Below, piece by piece: positions 60,225-64,000 of a stretch of 64,000 bases of DNA. The DNA comes from Helicobacter sp. MIT 05-5293 (GTDB lineage Bacteria; Campylobacterota; Campylobacteria; Campylobacterales; Helicobacteraceae), in assembly GCF_000765665.2 (NCBI RefSeq), contig NZ_JROZ02000001.1, forward strand, positions 186,001 through 250,000, given 5' to 3'. Under the pieces are notes generated by a model. It saw only the letters and a list, made by a program, of their open reading frames with translations. It was not told the DNA's origin and made no database searches. Numbering within the stretch: position 1 is the stretch's first letter; each line of letters starts with the position of its first letter. Both the position numbers and the translations under genes were made by a program.

Positions 60225-60270
60225 ATCCGCAGTTTATACCCTTGCTCTTTGGTCTTACCAAAGGGCGGAT
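60225..60270 (+). promoter_or_regulatory. Structured leader of rpsF (candidate S6:S18 autoregulatory element)
   Basis: ATCCGC (60225-60230) pairs with GCGGAT (60265-60270), enclosing an inner stem CTTTGGT/ACCAAAG with a CTT loop (60247-60263). The 16-base 5' internal strand and single G on the 3' side make it asymmetric. It ends 18 bases before the rpsF ATG. S6 and S18 are known to bind the rpsF leader in many bacteria; that this is that motif is inference. Confidence 0.4.
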
Positions 60271-60288
60271 ACACCAAAAGGAGCGATA

Positions 60289-60726
60289 ATGAAGTTTTAT
60301 GAAACAATGTTTATTCTCAAACCTACACTTGTAGAAGAAGAGATTAAAGCACGGATTGAATTTTTTAAGGAAGTTCTCACCAAAAATGGTGCAGAGATTG
60401 AGGCTTGTCTTGATATGGGTATGCGTAATCTTGCCTATGAGATTAAGAAGAACAAGCGAGGTTATTATTTTGTTATTTATTTTAAGGCATTGCCACAATT
60501 GATTGCAGAATTAGAGAGAAATTATCGAATCAACGAAGAAGTCTTACGATTTATCGTTATCAAATACGAAAGCAAGAAGGAGCAAAATGCGTGGCGCACT
60601 TTAGTCGATAGGGCAAATGGCAAAGTAGAATCTAAACCTAGCAAAGCCAAAAAAGTAGCTGAAAATACAGAATCTGAATCTGCACAACCAAGCCAAGAAG
60701 AAGCTAAAGAATCGGCTCAATCATAA
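60289..60726 (+). CDS. rpsF: 30S ribosomal protein S6
   Basis: 145 residues; residues 1-100 are the S6 fold ([20 protein letters not shown], then [20 protein letters not shown]) and the last 35 are an acidic, Lys/Ser-rich tail, longer than E. coli S6. S6 binds S18 on the 30S platform. GGAG lies five bases before the ATG. ssb and rpsR follow in the same operon. Confidence 0.95.
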   Translation: MKFYETMFILKPTLVEEEIKARIEFFKEVLTKNGAEIEACLDMGMRNLAYEIKKNKRGYYFVIYFKALPQLIAELERNYRINEEVLRFIVIKYESKKEQNAWRTLVDRANGKVESKPSKAKKVAENTESESAQPSQEEAKESAQS

Positions 60727-60749
60727 AAGTAAAATAAGGGTAGCTAGAT

Positions 60750-61214
60750 ATGTATAATAAGGTCATCATAATGGGCAATCTCACCCGTGATGTGGAGTTA
60801 CGATATTTGCCAAGTGGGAGTGCTTTAGCAACCATTGGTTTAGCGAGTAATCGAAGATACAAAAAACAAGATGGAAGCTTAGGCGAAGAAGTGTGCTTTG
60901 TAGATGTAAAACTTTTTGGACGCAGTGCTGAAGTCGCTAATCAATATTTGCGCAAAGGCAGTCGGATTCTGATTGAGGGACGATTGACTTTGGAAAGCTG
61001 GACTGATCAAAGTGGCGCAAAAAGAAGCAAACACACAATCACTGCTGAATCGATGCAAATGTTGGATTCTAAGTCGGCAAGTGATAATGCTCAAAATACT
61101 AATTATACTAATGCTTATAGTGCGCCTAGTGCGAATGTCGGGAATGTGGATAACACAAATTATCCCCAAAATATCCCTGAAATCAATATCGATGATGAAG
61201 ATATACCTTTCTAA
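60750..61214 (+). CDS. ssb: Single-stranded DNA-binding protein
   Basis: 154 residues: an OB fold ([20 protein letters not shown], then [20 protein letters not shown]), an Asn/Ser/Thr-rich linker and the acidic tip DDEDIPF that recruits repair and replication proteins. It lies between rpsF and rpsR, the common bacterial arrangement. Confidence 0.96.
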   Translation: MYNKVIIMGNLTRDVELRYLPSGSALATIGLASNRRYKKQDGSLGEEVCFVDVKLFGRSAEVANQYLRKGSRILIEGRLTLESWTDQSGAKRSKHTITAESMQMLDSKSASDNAQNTNYTNAYSAPSANVGNVDNTNYPQNIPEINIDDEDIPF

Positions 61215-61231
61215 AAATTCAAGGAGATACA

Positions 61232-61486
61232 ATGGAAAAGAAAAAATACTCAAAACGTTACTGCCGATACACAGAAGCTAAACTCGAATTTATCGACTAC
61301 AAAGATGTAGAGATGTTAAAACACTCGCTTTCTGAACGTTATAAAATTATGCCAAGACGCTTGACAGGCAATACTAAACGATGGCAAGAACGCGTAGAAG
61401 TAGCAATCAAAAGAGCGCGTCATATGGCTTTGATTCCTTATATCGTTGATCGAAAAAAGGTAATTGAAAATCCTTTTAAGATTTAA
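61232..61486 (+). CDS. rpsR: 30S ribosomal protein S18
   Basis: 84 residues. [20 protein letters not shown] and [20 protein letters not shown]-like core (here [20 protein letters not shown]) identify S18. AAGGAG precedes the ATG. It is the last gene of the ribosomal operon. Confidence 0.96.
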   Translation: MEKKKYSKRYCRYTEAKLEFIDYKDVEMLKHSLSERYKIMPRRLTGNTKRWQERVEVAIKRARHMALIPYIVDRKKVIENPFKI

Positions 61487-61528
61487 GTCGTATTGCGCAT
61501 TTAATCCTTTGTTTGCAAATCTTTCTGT

Positions 61529-61562
61529 CAATACATTTTAGGTATAATGCTAAAATGTATTG
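61529..61562. promoter_or_regulatory. 13-bp palindrome with the -10 box in its centre, upstream of the exporter gene
   Basis: CAATACATTTTAG and CTAAAATGTATTG are perfect arms around GTATAATG, which contains a perfect TATAAT (61543-61548). The exporter ATG is 46 bases after the palindrome. Such a site suits a dimeric repressor that occludes the -10 box. Confidence 0.7.
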
Positions 61563-61607
61563 CACATTGTGAGGGGAACAATATTTTCTTTATACAAAGG
61601 ATTCTTT

Positions 61608-63821
61608 ATGCTTCGTTATGTCAATTTTATCTTGTTTGCATTGTTAGGAGGAGCATTTTTACTTTTCTTCCAAACGCAGAAAATCACCCAAGAAGTGCTT
61701 GACTTATTTCCCACAACGCAAGATCGTAAGATTATTGATATTTATCAGCAGTTTTCAGCTTCCAATTATATCCCTGTAGCGATTAAAGGTTTTGATGAAT
61801 CATCAAATCAAGAGTTAGACACTCTTCTTAAGCGTATAGAATCTTTAGATAATGTCATCTCGACACAAAAAGAAGCAAAGCCAAGCGCGGAACTTGAAGA
61901 CTTTATCACTAAAAATTATCTTTACCTTGCGTCTCCAAAGGATTCTAATCCCCCTCTTCTTAGTCAAGCTCAAATTGCTCAAAAATTATCTATGGGTCTT
62001 ATCAATCCTCTTGATCCTTTGGGATTATTTGCATTGCCGCAGAGTGCCCCTAAAACACTTATGGCTAAAGATTATGGCTATATGGCATTAGTAGAGCTCA
62101 AAAGTTTGGATGACAAGCCGATGAAACAAACTTTGCAAGATTTTAGAGAGATTGCAAAAGATTATCCGACACTGCATTATTTTTCACCTAAGTTTATGAT
62201 GGTTGAGAATCTTGATCTTATCCTTAGTGAAGTGAATTTTTTGTTAGGATTTGCTTCGCTTGTTTTTATCACGCTTTATTTTGTAATTATCCGTATTCCT
62301 CTTTTGACGCTTAATACAATATGCACTTTGATTTGCTCAAATATTATTGCGATTTTTGTCGTGTCTAGTGTGTATCCAAAGGTTACTATTATGGCTCTTA
62401 GCTTTGGTATGGGGATTTCAAATATTGCCATTGATTATATGATGCACCATAATTTTTTTGGTCTTTACGCGCAAAATAAACGCGTTTTTAATCGTCCTGT
62501 TTTTTATGGGTATATTACTACGATTGTGGGCTTTGGAGCGTGTTTATTTATCCCTTTTCCGCTTCTTGCTCAACTTGCGCTTTATGCGATTATTTCGCTT
62601 AGTATTGCTTATATTAGCTTTGCATTTTTGTATCCGCGCATCGGTTTTAGTCAGCCTCGATTGTTTCCTTATCTAGCATCTTTGCGATTCCCGCGTGTGC
62701 CTAGTGTGATTTTTCTTACCTTAGCATTTGTGTTTTTTGCTTTTAGCGCAAGTCATCTCAAACTTGATTTTGACCTCTCTAAACTTGACTATCAAAATGA
62801 GCCAATGCTTGCAGAGAGGGATTTTTTTGATAAAGCTTTAAATGAAGATAAAACGCAGATTTTATTATCGGCTTCTAGCGTGGAAAATTTGATTATGTTA
62901 AGTAAATCTTTGCAACAAAAAATTAATACAGAATCTACAAGCAGCAATCCTACTTTTATCCCTCTATCCTTACTTCCTACACAAACACAGATAGAGGCGA
63001 ATAGGGCTTATTTGCAATCAGATAATATGCAGCAAAACAAGGCGATTTTAAAAGCGTTGCTCCCAAACCTTCAAGCAAAGATGACTAAAGAGGCAAAAGA
63101 TGATTCTATTCATCAACTTTTTGCAATGCTCCAAATGAGCTATGATCTTCCTCAAGAGCCTATTTTAGATATGGATACATTGGGTAAGCTAGGATTTGCC
63201 TTAGTTACAGATGATAAAGATTCTTTGCAATATTATTATCTTGCAGAGATTGAGAAGGTAGATTTGGCTTTGGTGCAAAAGTTCGCACAGAATCTTGATT
63301 CTGATTTATCTCAACAACAAAATATCACAGAGCATTTTGCTAAAGATTCTGCCAATATTGAAACGCGTCCTTTGCAAAGCATTATGGACCATTTGACCGA
63401 TGGCATTTATCAGCCTATGCTTGTTGTGTTAGGCATTGCTTTTGTCTTGATGATAAGCACACTTTTCTTCACAGCTAAGGGAGCGTTTTTTGATGCGGTA
63501 GTGTTTATTTTATTCCCCTTATCGGCGGCATTGTTTGTTGTGGCTTTGCATAGCCCTTTAAATATTATGCACCTTTTTGCTTTATTGATTTTGGTGGTTG
63601 TGAGCGTTGATTATGGTATTTATTCAGTGAAAGAGGGAGATAATCCACGCACTGCTCATGCGATATTCTTTTCTTCAATCACGACTGGTTTATCGTTTGG
63701 AATCTTGATTACTAGTCATACAAAGGCTCTTAATTCTTTTGGAGAAGTGATTTTTACGGGTATGTGTTGTGTATTATTGATGTTAGTGTTTCATAAGGCA
63801 AAGCATAAGATTAATGTATAA
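61608..63821 (+). CDS. RND/MMPL-family exporter
   Basis: 737 residues from the ATG at 61608 (AAAGGA upstream); a TTG 16 codons earlier lies beside the palindrome and is rejected. One N-terminal membrane segment and a periplasmic domain (about 25-205) are followed by five segments (about 210-345), another near 370, a second periplasmic domain (about 390-610) and five C-terminal segments. It is half the size of the tripartite RND pumps and resembles the MMPL/COG4258 'predicted exporter' group, members of which move lipids. Substrate unknown; no partner genes are adjacent. Confidence 0.8.
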   Translation: MLRYVNFILFALLGGAFLLFFQTQKITQEVLDLFPTTQDRKIIDIYQQFSASNYIPVAIKGFDESSNQELDTLLKRIESLDNVISTQKEAKPSAELEDFITKNYLYLASPKDSNPPLLSQAQIAQKLSMGLINPLDPLGLFALPQSAPKTLMAKDYGYMALVELKSLDDKPMKQTLQDFREIAKDYPTLHYFSPKFMMVENLDLILSEVNFLLGFASLVFITLYFVIIRIPLLTLNTICTLICSNIIAIFVVSSVYPKVTIMALSFGMGISNIAIDYMMHHNFFGLYAQNKRVFNRPVFYGYITTIVGFGACLFIPFPLLAQLALYAIISLSIAYISFAFLYPRIGFSQPRLFPYLASLRFPRVPSVIFLTLAFVFFAFSASHLKLDFDLSKLDYQNEPMLAERDFFDKALNEDKTQILLSASSVENLIMLSKSLQQKINTESTSSNPTFIPLSLLPTQTQIEANRAYLQSDNMQQNKAILKALLPNLQAKMTKEAKDDSIHQLFAMLQMSYDLPQEPILDMDTLGKLGFALVTDDKDSLQYYYLAEIEKVDLALVQKFAQNLDSDLSQQQNITEHFAKDSANIETRPLQSIMDHLTDGIYQPMLVVLGIAFVLMISTLFFTAKGAFFDAVVFILFPLSAALFVVALHSPLNIMHLFALLILVVVSVDYGIYSVKEGDNPRTAHAIFFSSITTGLSFGILITSHTKALNSFGEVIFTGMCCVLLMLVFHKAKHKINV

Positions 63822-63849
63822 AATAAATTGAAGTTGGAGCAAAATGAGG

Positions 63850-63878
63850 ACATTCTCTAACACAAGTTTAGAGAATGT
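63850..63878. terminator. Convergent hairpin between the exporter gene and rpsO
   Basis: ACATTCTCTAA and TTAGAGAATGT pair perfectly (11 bp) around CACAAGT. It lies 29 bases after the exporter stop and 11 bases after the rpsO stop, so it can serve both strands. Confidence 0.6.
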
Positions 63879-63888
63879 TTCGACCTCT

Positions 63889-64000
63889 TTAGCGATCCTT
63901 GAGTTTAAGTTCAGCGATTAGTTTTGTGTAACGATGATATTGCGTTTTTTTAAGGTAAGAAAGCAATGATTTTCTTTGTCCCACAAGTTTTAAAAGCCCT
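63889..64000 (-). CDS. rpsO: 30S ribosomal protein S15, C-terminal part
   Basis: The last 36 residues are visible ([20 protein letters not shown], then a tail ending LKLKDR), in frame to a TAA at 63889-63891. This is the conserved C-terminus of S15, which binds 16S rRNA early in 30S assembly. The start lies beyond the right edge. Confidence 0.88.
   Translation of the reverse strand, partial: GLLKLVGQRKSLLSYLKKTQYHRYTKLIAELKLKDR

Noticed and set aside
61529-61562. Palindrome as the terminator of rpsR
   Set aside because: The stem is AT-rich and not followed by a T run, and it contains a perfect TATAAT; a promoter-operator fits better.

Overview
The window is a chromosomal segment of a Helicobacter, most likely an enterohepatic-type species. 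It is AT-rich and densely coding, and it carries gene blocks I recall from H. pylori. One is amidase, nitronate monooxygenase, tyrS, spoT, rpoZ and pyrH. Another is rpsR, ssb, rpsF, holA and rnr. Others are lon with bamD, ftsH, prmA and cheY, and the ADP-heptose genes. Several genes that H. pylori lacks are also here: gltB and gltD, ilvD, and a 2-hydroxyacyl-CoA-dehydratase-like pair. I see no rRNA, tRNA, insertion sequence, prophage or CRISPR array.

Layout. 1-10425 is a long minus-strand run: ftsH (cut by the left edge), prmA, cheY, hisA, a membrane protein, a cell-wall amidase, nitronate monooxygenase, tyrS, spoT, rpoZ and pyrH. 10557-15678 is a plus-strand accessory stretch: a strikingly GC-rich ilvD, an AT-rich DpnII-type restriction endonuclease overlapping a DpnA-type methyltransferase, an unknown gene and a glycosyltransferase. 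15684-18950 (minus) holds a small membrane protein, lon and bamD. From 19083 almost everything is plus strand: fliW, proC, tgt, rbfA, rimP, ribD and a trmN6-like gene, then a coiled-coil/pseudo-receiver protein, a TDT transporter, prs and a TauE/SafE-like protein. The ADP-heptose operon gmhB, hldD, hldE, gmhA follows with a Cys-rich unknown. Next is the activase and dehydratase-like pair (32800-37205).

After two minus-strand genes (the peroxiredoxin tsaA, and an outer-membrane protein preceded by a 12-base G tract) come metK, an L,D-transpeptidase, a beta-barrel protein, glnA, gltB, gltD, thrC, purE, two conserved unknowns, glyQ, a csd4-like peptidase with two extra SH3 domains, a phosphoesterase, rnr, holA, rpsF, ssb, rpsR and an RND/MMPL exporter. 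The right edge cuts rpsO on the minus strand.

How the genes work together. GlnA with GltBD gives a complete GS-GOGAT ammonia-assimilation route; GlnA lacks the adenylylation tyrosine and has a palindrome over its -10 box. GmhA, HldE, GmhB and HldD are the whole ADP-heptose pathway. The amidase, Csd4-like peptidase and L,D-transpeptidase act on peptidoglycan.

The most interesting points are the split two-gene ATP-driven electron-transfer system with two complete cluster-binding activase halves on one chain, the Csd4-SH3 fusion with a canonical zinc histidine, three promoters with near-perfect palindromes over the -10 box, the poly-G promoter tract, and a hugely over-represented heptamer (AGATTCT/AGAATCT) that is nearly absent from the GC-rich ilvD.
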